Shown here in pieces: positions 44,103-52,598 of a stretch of 64,000 bases of DNA. Made by a program: the position numbers and the translations under genes. Under the pieces are notes generated by a model. It did no database searches and had not been told where the DNA came from. It worked only from the letters and a program-made list of their open reading frames with translations. The DNA is from Hyphomonadaceae bacterium (GTDB taxonomy: Bacteria > Pseudomonadota > Alphaproteobacteria > Caulobacterales > Hyphomonadaceae). Position 1 is the first letter of the stretch. Each line of letters opens with the position of its first letter. The stretch is from positions 28,333 to 92,332 of the forward strand of contig JAIXRO010000099.1 in the NCBI GenBank assembly GCA_027485145.1, written 5' to 3'.

Positions 44103-45353
44103 ATGACTGAAACCGAGACCGCTCCCTCTCCTGGCAATCCCGCGCAGACCGAACTGGCCGTGATTGGCGCAGGTCCGGCCGGCACCGCGCTGGCGATCCT
44201 GGCCGCCCAGGCCGGGTTTGCGGTGACGCTGGTGGACGCCCGGCCTGAGGCCACAAAAAATCCCTCTGATACAAGGACTTTCGCGGTCGTTCGCGGGAGC
44301 TGGCGCCTGCTCTGCGCCACCGGGATCGAGCCGGATCTGCGCGGCGTCATCACGCCGCTCAACGGGCTGGACGCCGAGGATGGCGGGACGCATTGGTTCG
44401 GCGCGCCGCATGCGGCGTTCAGCACCGAAGACCTCGACACGGACGGAGACGGCGCGCCGCTCGGTCAGATGGTGCCCGCCGGGACCCTGCAGGCAGCCCT
44501 CGACAAGCGCGCGGGCAGCACGCCGGGGCTGACCTGGCTGCGCGGTGCCCGCTTTTCGGGCATCACGCCCGGACCGGCGAAAGCCGCTATCCGGCTTGAG
44601 GACGGGCGCGTGATCGAGGCCGGCCTGGTCGCGGCCTGCGACGGCTTCAATTCCGCGGTGCGCCAGTCCCTCGGCATCCGGACCGAGGGGCGCAGCTATG
44701 GCAAGTCGGTGTTTGCGGCCGACGTAACCCTGACCCGGCCGCATGGCGGGATTGCGCGGCAATTGTTCACCCCGGAAGGCCCGTTCGCCACCCTGCCCCT
44801 GCCCGGCAACCGGGCGAACCTTGCCTGGTACATGAAGACCGGCGCCGCGGAGACGCTGGCGAAGCTGCCGAAGGACGAGATCGAGGCGGAACTGAATGCG
44901 CGCTTTGCCGGGTTTGCCGGCGAGATGCATCTGGACGGCCCGGCGCTGTCCTATCCGCTGGTGATGCAGATTGCCGTGTCGATGGCGGGCCCGCGCACGG
45001 CGCTGCTGGGCGACGCCGCGCGCCGGATCAATCCACTCGCGGGGCAAGGCCTGAACCTCGGCTTCAAGGATGTCGGCGCGCTGATCGATGTGATGACCGA
45101 TGCGCGGACGGCGGGTCTCGACCCCGGAAGCGATACCGTGCTTGCACAGTACACGGAATGGCGCCGGTTCGATGCGGCGGCGACTGCCATGGCGATGGAC
45201 ATGATCGACCGCATCTTCTCGAACGACAATGCCGTGCTGAAGCCGCTGCGCGGCCTCGCCCTCATGACGGCGAATCGGATCGCGCCGCTGCGCCGGGCGC
45301 TGGCCCGGCAGGCGAGCGCCGACCAGGCGCATCTGCCGAGCCTGATGCGGTAA
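44103..45353 (+). CDS. UbiH/UbiF/VisC-type FAD-dependent monooxygenase
   Basis: About 416 residues. N-terminal Rossmann GxGxxG is VIGAGPAGTALA, the middle motif is ACDGFNSAVR and the C-terminal FAD motif is LLGDAARRINPLAGQGLNLGFKD, the classic triad of flavoprotein aromatic hydroxylases used for ubiquinone ring hydroxylation. Which carbon it modifies cannot be told. I use the ATG at 44103; no clear ribosome-binding site precedes it, and a GTG at 44079 is an alternative. Confidence 0.87.
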   Translation: MTETETAPSPGNPAQTELAVIGAGPAGTALAILAAQAGFAVTLVDARPEATKNPSDTRTFAVVRGSWRLLCATGIEPDLRGVITPLNGLDAEDGGTHWFGAPHAAFSTEDLDTDGDGAPLGQMVPAGTLQAALDKRAGSTPGLTWLRGARFSGITPGPAKAAIRLEDGRVIEAGLVAACDGFNSAVRQSLGIRTEGRSYGKSVFAADVTLTRPHGGIARQLFTPEGPFATLPLPGNRANLAWYMKTGAAETLAKLPKDEIEAELNARFAGFAGEMHLDGPALSYPLVMQIAVSMAGPRTALLGDAARRINPLAGQGLNLGFKDVGALIDVMTDARTAGLDPGSDTVLAQYTEWRRFDAAATAMAMDMIDRIFSNDNAVLKPLRGLALMTANRIAPLRRALARQASADQAHLPSLMR

Positions 45354-45389
45354 GCGTTTCTGTGCGCCGGGGGCGTGACTTGCCCATCC

Positions 45390-45491
45390 TTCGACTTCGC
45401 TAAGGATGAGCATTGCCTGGTTTGGCGGGAACAAAACCCGCCAGCGCCCGAGCCCCTCACGCCTGCCGCTCTCCCGAGGGAGAGCGAGTCA
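45390..45491. repeat. Cluster of palindromic intergenic repeats
   Basis: Three hairpin units in the gap between the UbiH-like and DUF971 genes. First, CATCCTT...AAGGATG near 45388-45412. Second, GGCGGG (45424-45429) and CCCGCC (45437-45442). Third, a unit starting CCCTCACGCC near 45454 with GCTCTCCC-GA-GGGAGAGC inside, which resembles a shortened or diverged form of the modular elements at 28914 and 34651. No T tract marks these as simple terminators. Confidence 0.6.
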
Positions 45492-45497
45492 CGCGCA

Positions 45498-45803
45498 TCA
45501 GTCCCCGACCGTCAGGGACCGGAGGATATTCCAAGTATAGAGGCCGCTGGAGTGACCATCGGAGAAGAACAGGCGCACGGCGTAGCGGCCGACAGGTTCA
45601 GCCTTCAGCACACGGATATCATCGGGCACCGGCGCCTGCGGGGGCTTCGGGCCGCGCCCATGGCCCTGGACCTCCGCCGACGGACTTTCCTCGCGCAGCC
45701 GCTTGTAGGCGACGCGGCCGGACTTGCCGTCATCGAATTCGGCAAGAAGTTCCTGCGCACCGGCGCGGAAGGTGAGACGGGCGGGCCAGGCCGGGGCGCT
45801 CAT
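45498..45803 (-). CDS. DUF971 (GBBH-like N-terminal) domain protein
   Basis: 101-residue single-domain protein. [38 protein letters not shown] are typical of DUF971, the fold of the N-terminal domain of gamma-butyrobetaine hydroxylase, also found as stand-alone proteins near iron-sulfur genes. Function unknown; possibly metal-related. Starts 4 bases inside the Trm112-like gene (ATGA), and ends a cnoX-LON-Trm112-DUF971 series. Confidence 0.85.
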   Translation of the reverse strand: MSAPAWPARLTFRAGAQELLAEFDDGKSGRVAYKRLREESPSAEVQGHGRGPKPPQAPVPDDIRVLKAEPVGRYAVRLFFSDGHSSGLYTWNILRSLTVGD

Positions 45804-46063
45804 GCGCCCTCCCCTTCCCCGGGCGAGTCGTCCGGGTTTGCCGGCAGGTCCGGCAAGGCGTCAAGATCGCGGGCCTCTTCCGGCAGCATGATCGGGATGC
45901 CGCCCCGGATCGGGTAGGCGAGCCGCGCCTTCTTCGACACGAGCTCATTCGCCGCGCGGTCATAGGACAGCGGCTGGCGGGTCAACGGGCAGATCAGCAG
46001 TTCGAGGAGGCGCGGATCGATGCCGTTGGGCGTGAATCCGGCGGGCGCTTCGGGATCGGTCAT
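45800..46063 (-). CDS. Trm112 family protein
   Basis: 87-residue small protein. [21 protein letters not shown] followed by [20 protein letters not shown] is the Trm112/YcaR pattern; only one Cys (Cys25) remains of the zinc-knuckle set, as in many bacterial members. Eukaryotic Trm112 activates methyltransferases; bacterial roles are less clear. I chose the ATG at 46063. Overlaps the DUF971 gene. Confidence 0.85.
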   Translation of the reverse strand: MTDPEAPAGFTPNGIDPRLLELLICPLTRQPLSYDRAANELVSKKARLAYPIRGGIPIMLPEEARDLDALPDLPANPDDSPGEGEGA

Positions 46064-46071
46064 GGACGCCT

Positions 46072-46716
46072 CTATTGCACGGGACCGGCAGGGCCGCCAC
46101 TGCCGCTCATCTCCATCAGGGCGATCAGCGTGCGGGCACGCTCGGCCAGCGACCCGGCCTCCAGCAGGGCCTGCTTTTCGACCGCCGAGAACGGACATCC
46201 GGCCGCGAGCGCGTGCACCAGCGTTTCCATCGGTGCGTCCTCGACCGCGCTCCAGTCCGCCTGCAATCCGTGGACGGAGATATACGTGCGCAGTGCGCGC
46301 ATCATCTCGGCGCGGTCCGGCAACCCGTCTTCGGACGCAGCGCCGAGATCGGCCGCGAAGGCGGACCAGTCGGCGGCCACCTGACGGTAAGGCGTCGTGA
46401 CGGCGAGCTCGCGCGCGGCGGTGAAACGGCAGATGCCCGTAAGGGTGACGATGTACCGGCCGTCATCGGTTTCGCTATAGCTGGTGATGCGCCCGGCGCA
46501 GCCGACGCGGGCGATCTCTGGCCGCTCACGCGAGCCACCCATCGACTGGATCATGCCGATCAGCCGGTGGCTGCGCATCGCGTCATCGAACATGTTGAGA
46601 TAGCGCGGCTCGAAAATGTTGAGGGGCAGCTCCCAGCGCGGGAACAGAAGCGCGCCCGGCAGCGGGAATACGGGCAGCGTGTCCGGCAGATCACTGGTCT
46701 TGCGGTACTGCGCCAT
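46072..46716 (-). CDS. LON peptidase substrate-binding domain protein
   Basis: 214-residue stand-alone Lon N-terminal (PUA-like) domain with no ATPase or protease part. [27 protein letters not shown] is the signature. Thought to bind misfolded protein segments; role unknown. GAGGATAAG precedes the ATG at 46716. Lies between cnoX and Trm112 genes, a conserved alphaproteobacterial arrangement. Confidence 0.88.
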   Translation of the reverse strand: MAQYRKTSDLPDTLPVFPLPGALLFPRWELPLNIFEPRYLNMFDDAMRSHRLIGMIQSMGGSRERPEIARVGCAGRITSYSETDDGRYIVTLTGICRFTAARELAVTTPYRQVAADWSAFAADLGAASEDGLPDRAEMMRALRTYISVHGLQADWSAVEDAPMETLVHALAAGCPFSAVEKQALLEAGSLAERARTLIALMEMSGSGGPAGPVQ

Positions 46717-46777
46717 CACTTATCCTCGGCCCGGTCTCTGAGCGGTCTCTGACCGACAAGGTGGGGCGAACCGCCGA

Positions 46778-47665
46778 TCAGGCAAACATCAGCGAGGCCA
46801 GACGCCGGCGGCCTTCGATCGTGACCGGATCGGTGGCACCCGCCGCCTCGAAAACCTGCAGGAGCTTCTCTTTTGCCTTGCCCTCTTCCCAGGTCAGCTT
46901 GGCGGTCAGGATGATCAGCAGGTGATCGGCAGCGTCCTTGTAGCGGCCGGCGGCGGCGTAATGCTCGGCGAGCTCGAACCGTTTCGCATGGTCGCCCGGA
47001 TTGGCCGTGACGGCCGAGAGCGCCGCGTCGAGCTCCGTCGGCTCCGGCGCCCCTGCCGCCATCTCGATGGCGAGGCGCACGCCCTTGACGACGCTTTCAT
47101 TGCGCTTGGCTTCCGGCACCATTTCCAGCGTGGCAAGGGCGCGGTCGGTGTCGCCATTGGCGAGGTAGCAGCGGGCGAGCCCGGCGATGGCGGTGGTGTT
47201 TTCCGGATCTTCCTGGATCACGGCTGCATAGATCTCGGCGGCGAGCGCGATGTCGCCCGCCTGGCTCGCGGCTTCGGCCTGCGTCAGCGCTTCGGCGATC
47301 ACCTGGGCGTTGTCCGTGCCGCCGAGCAGGCGCTCGATGAAGGCCGAGACCTGCGACTCGGGCAAGGCGCCCATGAAGCCGTCCACCGGGCGTCCCTTGT
47401 GGAAGGCATAGACGGCCGGGATCGAACGCACGCCGAGCTGGCCGGCATAGGCGGGGTGTTCCTCGGTATTGATCTTGACGAGCTTCACCGCGCCTTTCTT
47501 GCCTTCGACCACGCGCTCGAGGATCGGGCCGAGTGTGCGGCACGGTCCACACCACGGCGCCCAGAAATCGACGATTACGGGCTGGGTCATCGACGCTTCG
47601 ACGACATCGGCCATGAAGCCCTGGTCGGTGCCGTCGCGTGTGTGCTGGAGGCCTGCGGTTGCCAT
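46778..47665 (-). CDS. cnoX: Thioredoxin-TPR protein (CnoX/YbbN-like)
   Basis: 295-residue fusion of an N-terminal thioredoxin domain and a C-terminal TPR-like helical domain (~115-290). WCGPC (38-42) is complete, so unlike E. coli CnoX (SxxC) this is a potential redox-active holdase, as reported for Caulobacter CnoX. Expected to protect unfolded proteins from oxidation and pass them to GroEL. It leads a minus-strand protein-quality-control-like operon. Confidence 0.85.
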   Translation of the reverse strand: MATAGLQHTRDGTDQGFMADVVEASMTQPVIVDFWAPWCGPCRTLGPILERVVEGKKGAVKLVKINTEEHPAYAGQLGVRSIPAVYAFHKGRPVDGFMGALPESQVSAFIERLLGGTDNAQVIAEALTQAEAASQAGDIALAAEIYAAVIQEDPENTTAIAGLARCYLANGDTDRALATLEMVPEAKRNESVVKGVRLAIEMAAGAPEPTELDAALSAVTANPGDHAKRFELAEHYAAAGRYKDAADHLLIILTAKLTWEEGKAKEKLLQVFEAAGATDPVTIEGRRRLASLMFA

Positions 47666-47840
47666 GTCGGGTGTCCCTTACGTTTCAGGCCGCAAGATGG
47701 GATGCCGCCGGAAAATCTGCAAGCGCGAGTGGCGCGGCGAGCCGCTTTCCGCATAAACGCCAGCCAACTGCCCTGTTTAGGCCGGGTTCAGGCCCCTACC
47801 TGTATTGCCTGACTGAAGGTCATCAAAGGAGACCGGACAC

Positions 47841-48503
47841 ATGATGCACTTGATCGCCAGTATGAGCGCCGCCGCCCTGATCATGGGCGCGCCCGTGACG
47901 ATGGGCCTGAAGCAGGTCCAGCCCTCCCCTTCCGTTTCGGCCCCGGCCAAGACGGTCAAGCCGCTGACGGCGGCCGAACGCACCAAACTGCTCAAGGAAG
48001 CGGCCAAGGGCCTCGCCGCGGTGAAAACCGCACGCGGCAAGTTCGAGCAGTATTCGCCCGATGGCGCCTTCTCCACCGGCCAGTTCGCGATGTCGCGGCC
48101 CGGCAAGGTGCGCTTCGACTATGACGATCCGGTGCCACTGCTGCTGGTGAGCGATGGCACGACCGTTGCCCTCCAGGACGCCGACCTCGAGACGACGGAC
48201 CGCGTGCCGCTGTCTTCGACGCCGTTGTCGCTGCTCCTGTCCGACAAGCTGGACTTCGAGAAGGAAGCCGAAGTGGTGGATGTGCGCCGCACGGCGGATG
48301 CCACCAACATCACGGTGCGCGACAAGACCGGCGAAATGGACGGCACGTTGACCGTGGTGCTGTCGAAGGCCGACAATACGCTCACCGGCTGGCGGACCGT
48401 GGATGCCAATGGCGGCCGGACCTCGGTACTGCTGACGAGCGTCGAAACCGGCGTGACGCTCAACCCGCGCCTGTTCATCCTCAAGGATTTCGACAACCGC
48501 TAA
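47841..48503 (+). CDS. lolA: Outer membrane lipoprotein carrier protein LolA
   Basis: 220-residue periplasmic lipoprotein chaperone. Signal-like N-terminus, then KTARGKFEQYSPDGAFSTGQFAMSRPGKVRFDYDDP, a close match to LolA core motifs, and LSLLLSDKLDF. AAAGGAGACC precedes the ATG at 47841. Shuttles lipoproteins from LolCDE to the outer membrane; alphaproteobacteria generally lack a separate LolB, so it may do both steps. Confidence 0.9.
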   Translation: MMHLIASMSAAALIMGAPVTMGLKQVQPSPSVSAPAKTVKPLTAAERTKLLKEAAKGLAAVKTARGKFEQYSPDGAFSTGQFAMSRPGKVRFDYDDPVPLLLVSDGTTVALQDADLETTDRVPLSSTPLSLLLSDKLDFEKEAEVVDVRRTADATNITVRDKTGEMDGTLTVVLSKADNTLTGWRTVDANGGRTSVLLTSVETGVTLNPRLFILKDFDNR

Positions 48504-48672
48504 GCGGAATTACCTTCAATTAACTTGCGAATCACAAACCGAGTGACATAATTGCCACATCGACGGATCGGAAACCCCGCGCAGCACTGACCCCCCGCTG
48601 CGAACTTCCTGAACCGCCGAGACCGGCCCTAACCCCGCCGGTTCATAAGCAGACGCTCCTTGCAGCGTCCGG

Positions 48673-48710
48673 CGCGCCCGAACCCCCCGCGTTCGGGCGC
48701 GTTGACGTTT
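48673..48710 (+). terminator. Strong hairpin between lolA and xthA, probable terminator
   Basis: A 10-bp perfect stem, CGCGCCCGAA at 48673-48682 and TTCGGGCGCG at 48692-48701, followed by TTGACGTTT. A smaller hairpin (GACGCT...AGCGTC) lies just upstream at about 48651-48668. The T content is moderate, so termination may be partial. Confidence 0.55.
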
Positions 48711-48735
48711 AAGGGCTGCCTGCTAGGCAAGACCC

Positions 48736-49545
48736 ATGCCCAAGCCCCTCAAGATCGTCAGCTGGAACATCAACTCCGTGCGCCTGCGCGCGCCGAACGT
48801 CGAAGCCTTTGTCGCCGCCGAAAAGCCGGACGTGGTCTGCCTTCAGGAAACGAAATGCCAGGACGCGGAGTTTCCGCTAAAGGCCTTCAAGGAGATGGGC
48901 CTCGGGCATGTCGTGATGCGCGGCCAGAAAGGCGGGCATGCGGGCGTCGCGATTGCCTCGCGTCTGCCGCTGGAGCTGGCCGACACGCCGGATCTCTGCC
49001 GCGAAGGCCATGCGCGCTGCATAGCGGCGCGGCTGCCCTCGGGCCTCGAGATCCACAACATCTACCTGCCCGCGGGCGGCGATGTGCCGGACGCGGCGGC
49101 GAACGAGAAGTTTGCGCACAAGCTGGATTTCCTCGACCGGCTGGGGCCCAGCTACAAGAAGCTGAAGAAGGGCACGGCGCGCATCCTGGTCGGCGACCTC
49201 AACGTGGCGCCGCACGAGAACGACGTCTGGTCGCACAAGCAGCTGCTCGGCATCGTCTCGCACACGCCGGAGGAAACCGAACGGCTGGAGGACGCCCGCA
49301 AGACGGCCGGGTTTGCCGACGTGGCGCGCCTCTCGGTGCCGATGGACCAGAAGCTCTACACCTGGTGGAGCTATCGCGCGGCGGACTGGGCGGCGGCGAA
49401 CAAGGGGCGCCGGCTGGACCATATCTGGGCGAGCAAGGACGCGCTTGCGAACACGAAGGTGGAGAGCTTCCGGGTGCATCTGGCGTGGCGCGGCGGCTGG
49501 AAACCCTCCGACCACGCACCGATCAGTGTGGACGTGAAGGTTTAG
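48736..49545 (+). CDS. xthA: Exodeoxyribonuclease III
   Basis: 269-residue Mg2+-dependent AP endonuclease/3' exonuclease for base excision repair. SWNINSVRLR, CLQETKCQD (metal-binding Glu), GDLNVAP, the YTWWSYR region and RLDHIWAS ... SDHAPI are all present. Its last bases overlap the convergent GNAT gene by 4. Confidence 0.95.
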   Translation: MPKPLKIVSWNINSVRLRAPNVEAFVAAEKPDVVCLQETKCQDAEFPLKAFKEMGLGHVVMRGQKGGHAGVAIASRLPLELADTPDLCREGHARCIAARLPSGLEIHNIYLPAGGDVPDAAANEKFAHKLDFLDRLGPSYKKLKKGTARILVGDLNVAPHENDVWSHKQLLGIVSHTPEETERLEDARKTAGFADVARLSVPMDQKLYTWWSYRAADWAAANKGRRLDHIWASKDALANTKVESFRVHLAWRGGWKPSDHAPISVDVKV

Positions 49546-49994
49546 GCCGCCGCGCGCCAGCGATAGTAAGCGACATCGCGATCGAACTTCGGATTGTGTT
49601 CGATCTTTTCCAGAACGAAGCCTTCGCGTTCGTACCACTCCCGAGCCCGTGTGTTGTTCGCGGCGGTGCTAAGCCACATTTCTTCGGGCATAAGCGAGCG
49701 CGCGTGAGCAAGCAGTGCGGATCCGAGCCCGCGCCCTTGCGCCGAAGGTGCGACAAAAACCTGGTCGAGATGATTGATCGCCCGCTCAATCGCCAACATC
49801 GCGTCGATGCGACCTTGGTTTTCAGCCACAAAGAGGGACCAGCCTCCAGCAATCCGGCCGGGAATACGGGCGCGCAAATCGGCCACCGTTACAGCATCGT
49901 CGATCTCGTTGTTGTTTCCGATCGAAATCCAGGATTCCTTCCAAACTCGCGCGACGGCGTCGAAGTCTTCCTCTGTTGCCTCGCGCAAGATCAA
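49542..49994 (-). CDS. GNAT family N-acetyltransferase
   Basis: 150-residue acetyltransferase; VFVAPSAQGRGLGSALLAHAR is the acetyl-CoA loop and NTRAREWYEREGFVL the C-terminal motif. It begins with TTG, whose bases overlap the response-regulator stop (TTGA), so it is likely translated by coupling. Its sequence looks less GC-rich than neighbours. Substrate unknown. Overlaps xthA tail to tail. Confidence 0.8.
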   Translation of the reverse strand: MILREATEEDFDAVARVWKESWISIGNNNEIDDAVTVADLRARIPGRIAGGWSLFVAENQGRIDAMLAIERAINHLDQVFVAPSAQGRGLGSALLAHARSLMPEEMWLSTAANNTRAREWYEREGFVLEKIEHNPKFDRDVAYYRWRAAA

Positions 49995-50677
49995 GCTTGC
50001 AGCCTGTAGCCGCCGGGGTCTGTCATCAGCAGGCGGGCATTGCCGGGATCAGGCTCGACCTTCTGGCGCAGGCGGTAGATGTGGGTCTCAAGCGTGTGGG
50101 TGGTCACGGCGGCGTTATAGCCCCAGACTTCCGAGAGCAACGTCTCGCGCGCAACCGCCTTGCCCCCGGCGCGGTAGAGGTATTTCAGGATCTCGGTTTC
50201 CTTCTCGGTGAGCCGGATGCGCTTGCCCTCTTTGGTGCGCAGCGTCTTGGTCGACGGACGGAACTCGTAAGGGCCGATCTCGAAGGTTGCGTCTTCGGTC
50301 TGCTCGAAACTGCGTAGCTGGGCGCGGACGCGGGCGAGCAGGACCGAGAAGGTGAAGGGCTTGCCGACATAATCATTCGCGCCGGCATCGAGGCCCGCGA
50401 CGGTATCGGCTTCGCCGGTGCGGCCCGTCAGCATGATGATCGGCGCGCGCACACCCGCGGCGCGTAGGCGGCGGCAAGTCTCGATGCCATTGATGCCGGG
50501 CATGTCCACATCCAGCACGATCACGTCCACCCGCTGGGCAGCGGCGTGCGCGAGCGCGTCTTCGCCGGTGCCCGCCGTGAGCACCGCGAAGCCGTCGCTC
50601 AGCTCGAACTGTTCGGCCAGCGTATCGCGAAAATCCGCCTCGTCATCGACGATCAGGATGTGTTTCTTGGCCGTCAT
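49991..50677 (-). CDS. OmpR-family response regulator, CenR-like
   Basis: 228-residue two-component regulator. Receiver: Asp11, Asp12, phospho-acceptor Asp56 and the Lys of VGKPF. C-terminal winged helix: RLTEKETEILKYLYRAGGKA, VWGYNAAVTTHTLETHIYRLR. The latter closely follows the alphaproteobacterial CenR group (an essential envelope regulator in Caulobacter). No histidine kinase adjoins it, as with CenR. The ATG at 50677 is used; a GTG lies one codon earlier. Coupled to the downstream GNAT gene. Confidence 0.83.
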   Translation of the reverse strand: MTAKKHILIVDDEADFRDTLAEQFELSDGFAVLTAGTGEDALAHAAAQRVDVIVLDVDMPGINGIETCRRLRAAGVRAPIIMLTGRTGEADTVAGLDAGANDYVGKPFTFSVLLARVRAQLRSFEQTEDATFEIGPYEFRPSTKTLRTKEGKRIRLTEKETEILKYLYRAGGKAVARETLLSEVWGYNAAVTTHTLETHIYRLRQKVEPDPGNARLLMTDPGGYRLQA

Positions 50678-50795
50678 CACGAAAATCCCTCAATGCCCGC
50701 ATGGGCTTAGACCCTGCCGCCCCTTGGCGCCGGCCACCCCGGGCTGCATAGTTCGGGCGGTATCCAGTGACCAATAACATTCCCGGGAGCCGAGA

Positions 50796-51305
50796 CTGGC
50801 AAGCCGTTTTACTGCCTTTGCCGATGGGCGTTTTGAAGGCGAAGGACTCACCTTCCGCTGCGCCCTTGGAAAGAGCGGAGTCAGACCGGCGGCTGACAAG
50901 CGCGAAGGTGACGGCGCCTCGCCGATCGGCGACTGGCCCGCGCGGCGGGTGTTCTACCGGCCGGACAAGGGACCCGCGCCGGAAACCGGATTGCCGGTTC
51001 TGGCCCTCCGGCCGGAGGATGGCTGGTGCGATGACCCCGGCGAGCCGGCCTATAACCACCTTGTGCCCCTGCCCTGCCGGGGGAGCCATGAACGGCTTTG
51101 GCGGGCGGACGCCGTGTATGATCTGATCGTGGAGCTGGGTTTCAACGACGATCCCGCGGTACCCGCCCTTGGGAGCGCGATTTTCCTGCACGTCGCACGG
51201 CCGGATTATCCGCAGACGGAAGGCTGCATCGCGCTGGCGGAAGCGGACCTGCGGGCGGCGCTGATCCTGATGGGCGGAGGCTCGATGATCGCAATCCGGC
51301 CCTAG
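50796..51305 (+). CDS. L,D-transpeptidase (YkuD) family protein, probable CTG start
   Basis: Catalytic C-terminal half: GSAIFLHVARPDY then TEGCIAL, the YkuD His ... Gly-Cys site. The family's conserved N-terminal part (FRCALGKSGVRPAADKREGD, then GASPIGDWPARRVFYRPDKG) is encoded upstream in the same frame, but there is no ATG, GTG or TTG until 50949, inside the conserved domain. An in-frame TAA lies just upstream, near 50776. A CTG at 50796 has GGGAG at 50785-50789 with 6-base spacing and would give 169 residues starting LASRFTAFADG. Cytoplasmic or exported without a recognisable signal. It would cross-link or modify peptidoglycan. Stop overlaps the convergent YggS gene. Confidence 0.7.
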   Translation: MASRFTAFADGRFEGEGLTFRCALGKSGVRPAADKREGDGASPIGDWPARRVFYRPDKGPAPETGLPVLALRPEDGWCDDPGEPAYNHLVPLPCRGSHERLWRADAVYDLIVELGFNDDPAVPALGSAIFLHVARPDYPQTEGCIALAEADLRAALILMGGGSMIAIRP

Positions 51306-51964
51306 ACGCGCTCACCGAAGAGGGCGGTGCCGACACGGACATGGGTCGCGCCATAGCGGGCGGCGAGCGCGTAATCGCCGCTCATGCCCATCGACAGGGT
51401 TGCGAGCCCGTGGGCCCGGGCGAGCTTGGCGAGCAAGGCAAAATGCGGCCCGGCGGGCTCTCCCACGGGCGGGATGCACATCAGGCCCTCGATCACGAGG
51501 CCAGCGTCTCGGCGCGCCTGATCCAGCAAAGCGGGCAGATCGCGCGGCGCCACGCCGGCCTTCTGAGGCTCCTCACCGGTATTGACCTGAATCAGCAGGC
51601 GGGGGCGGCGGCCCGTTTTTGCCATGGCGGCGGCGAGTGCGCTGACAAGTTTCGGCCGGTCGAGTGTCTGGATCACGTCGAACAGACGCACGGCATCCTC
51701 GGCCTTGTTCGACTGGAGCGGGCCGATCAGGTGGAGCTCAAGGTCCGGAAGGGTTTCGCGGCGCGCGGCCCAGTGGGCCTGGGCCTCCTGCACGCGGTTT
51801 TCGCCGAAGACGCGCTGGCCGGTGGCGAGCATGGCGTCCAGCGCCGCGTCGTCCTGCGTCTTGGACACGGCGATCAGAACGGGCGGCGGGGTCGCGGCGG
51901 CGGCCAGCTCGGCCAGGATGGCGGCGCGGCGTTTGGAAATTCCGTCTTCCGGCGTATCGGTCAT
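51302..51964 (-). CDS. YggS family PLP-binding protein
   Basis: 220-residue alanine-racemase-fold PLP homeostasis protein. The cofactor Lys is in AVSKTQ (Lys35), followed by FGENRVQEAQ, HLIGPLQSNK, QVNTGEEPQKAG and LSMGMSGDY, all family hallmarks. The start at 51964 lies next to the divergent ThiE-like start, leaving almost no intergenic space. Confidence 0.92.
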   Translation of the reverse strand: MTDTPEDGISKRRAAILAELAAAATPPPVLIAVSKTQDDAALDAMLATGQRVFGENRVQEAQAHWAARRETLPDLELHLIGPLQSNKAEDAVRLFDVIQTLDRPKLVSALAAAMAKTGRRPRLLIQVNTGEEPQKAGVAPRDLPALLDQARRDAGLVIEGLMCIPPVGEPAGPHFALLAKLARAHGLATLSMGMSGDYALAARYGATHVRVGTALFGERV

Positions 51965-51968
51965 GACT

Positions 51969-52598
51969 ATGAGCCTAGAACCCGAAAGCCGGGCGCAGCG
52001 CAAGCTGATCGCCGCCGCACGCACGAGCGCGGGGCATTTGCGCCCCGCCCTGCCCCGGGCCTTGTTCGTGACCGATCCGGTGCGCACGCCGGACCCGTTT
52101 ACCGTGGCGCGCCGCCTGCCGGCCGGCTTCGGCGTGGTTTACAGGCATTTCGGGGCACCCGGCCGGGTGGAGGTGGCGCGGGACCTCGCCGGGATTTGCG
52201 CGCGGGGCGGATTGGTCCTGCTGGTGGCGGCGGATCCGGCGCTGGCCGCCGCAGTGGGGGCAGACGGGGTGCACTGGCCATTCCGGTTGGCGCAGCAGGC
52301 GCGGCGCTGGAGGGGACGGTTCGCCCTGCAGACCGTCAGTGCGCATTCGGGGCGGGAACTGCGGGCGGCGGGGGATCTGCCGGTGGAGGCGGCCCTGCTG
52401 TCCACGGTGTTTGCCTCTGGCAGCGCGAGCGCCGGGCGGCCGCTGGGCGCGTTGCGATTCCGGCAGATGGTGCGCGGCGCGGGCCTGCCGGTCTACGCGC
52501 TGGGGGGGATAACTGCAGAAACGGCGGCGCTCATCGCCCCGGTGGCAGGATTTGCAGCGGTCGACGGAATGGCGCCCTTTGCGGGGCGGCGCGATTAG
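51969..52598 (+). CDS. Thiamine phosphate synthase family protein (ThiE/TenI-like)
   Basis: 209-residue TIM-barrel protein related to thiamine-phosphate synthase. VGADGVHWP, TVSAHSGREL and YALGGITAETA correspond to the pyrophosphate-binding motifs; the N-terminal diphosphate region is diverged, so a TenI-like role is possible. An in-frame ATG at 51963 overlaps the YggS start codon on the other strand; I prefer 51969. No other thi gene or TPP riboswitch is adjacent. Confidence 0.72.
   Translation: MSLEPESRAQRKLIAAARTSAGHLRPALPRALFVTDPVRTPDPFTVARRLPAGFGVVYRHFGAPGRVEVARDLAGICARGGLVLLVAADPALAAAVGADGVHWPFRLAQQARRWRGRFALQTVSAHSGRELRAAGDLPVEAALLSTVFASGSASAGRPLGALRFRQMVRGAGLPVYALGGITAETAALIAPVAGFAAVDGMAPFAGRRD

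Noticed and set aside
45424..45442. GGCGGG/CCCGCC hairpin as a terminator of the UbiH-like gene
   Set aside because: No T tract on either strand; better treated as part of a repeat cluster.
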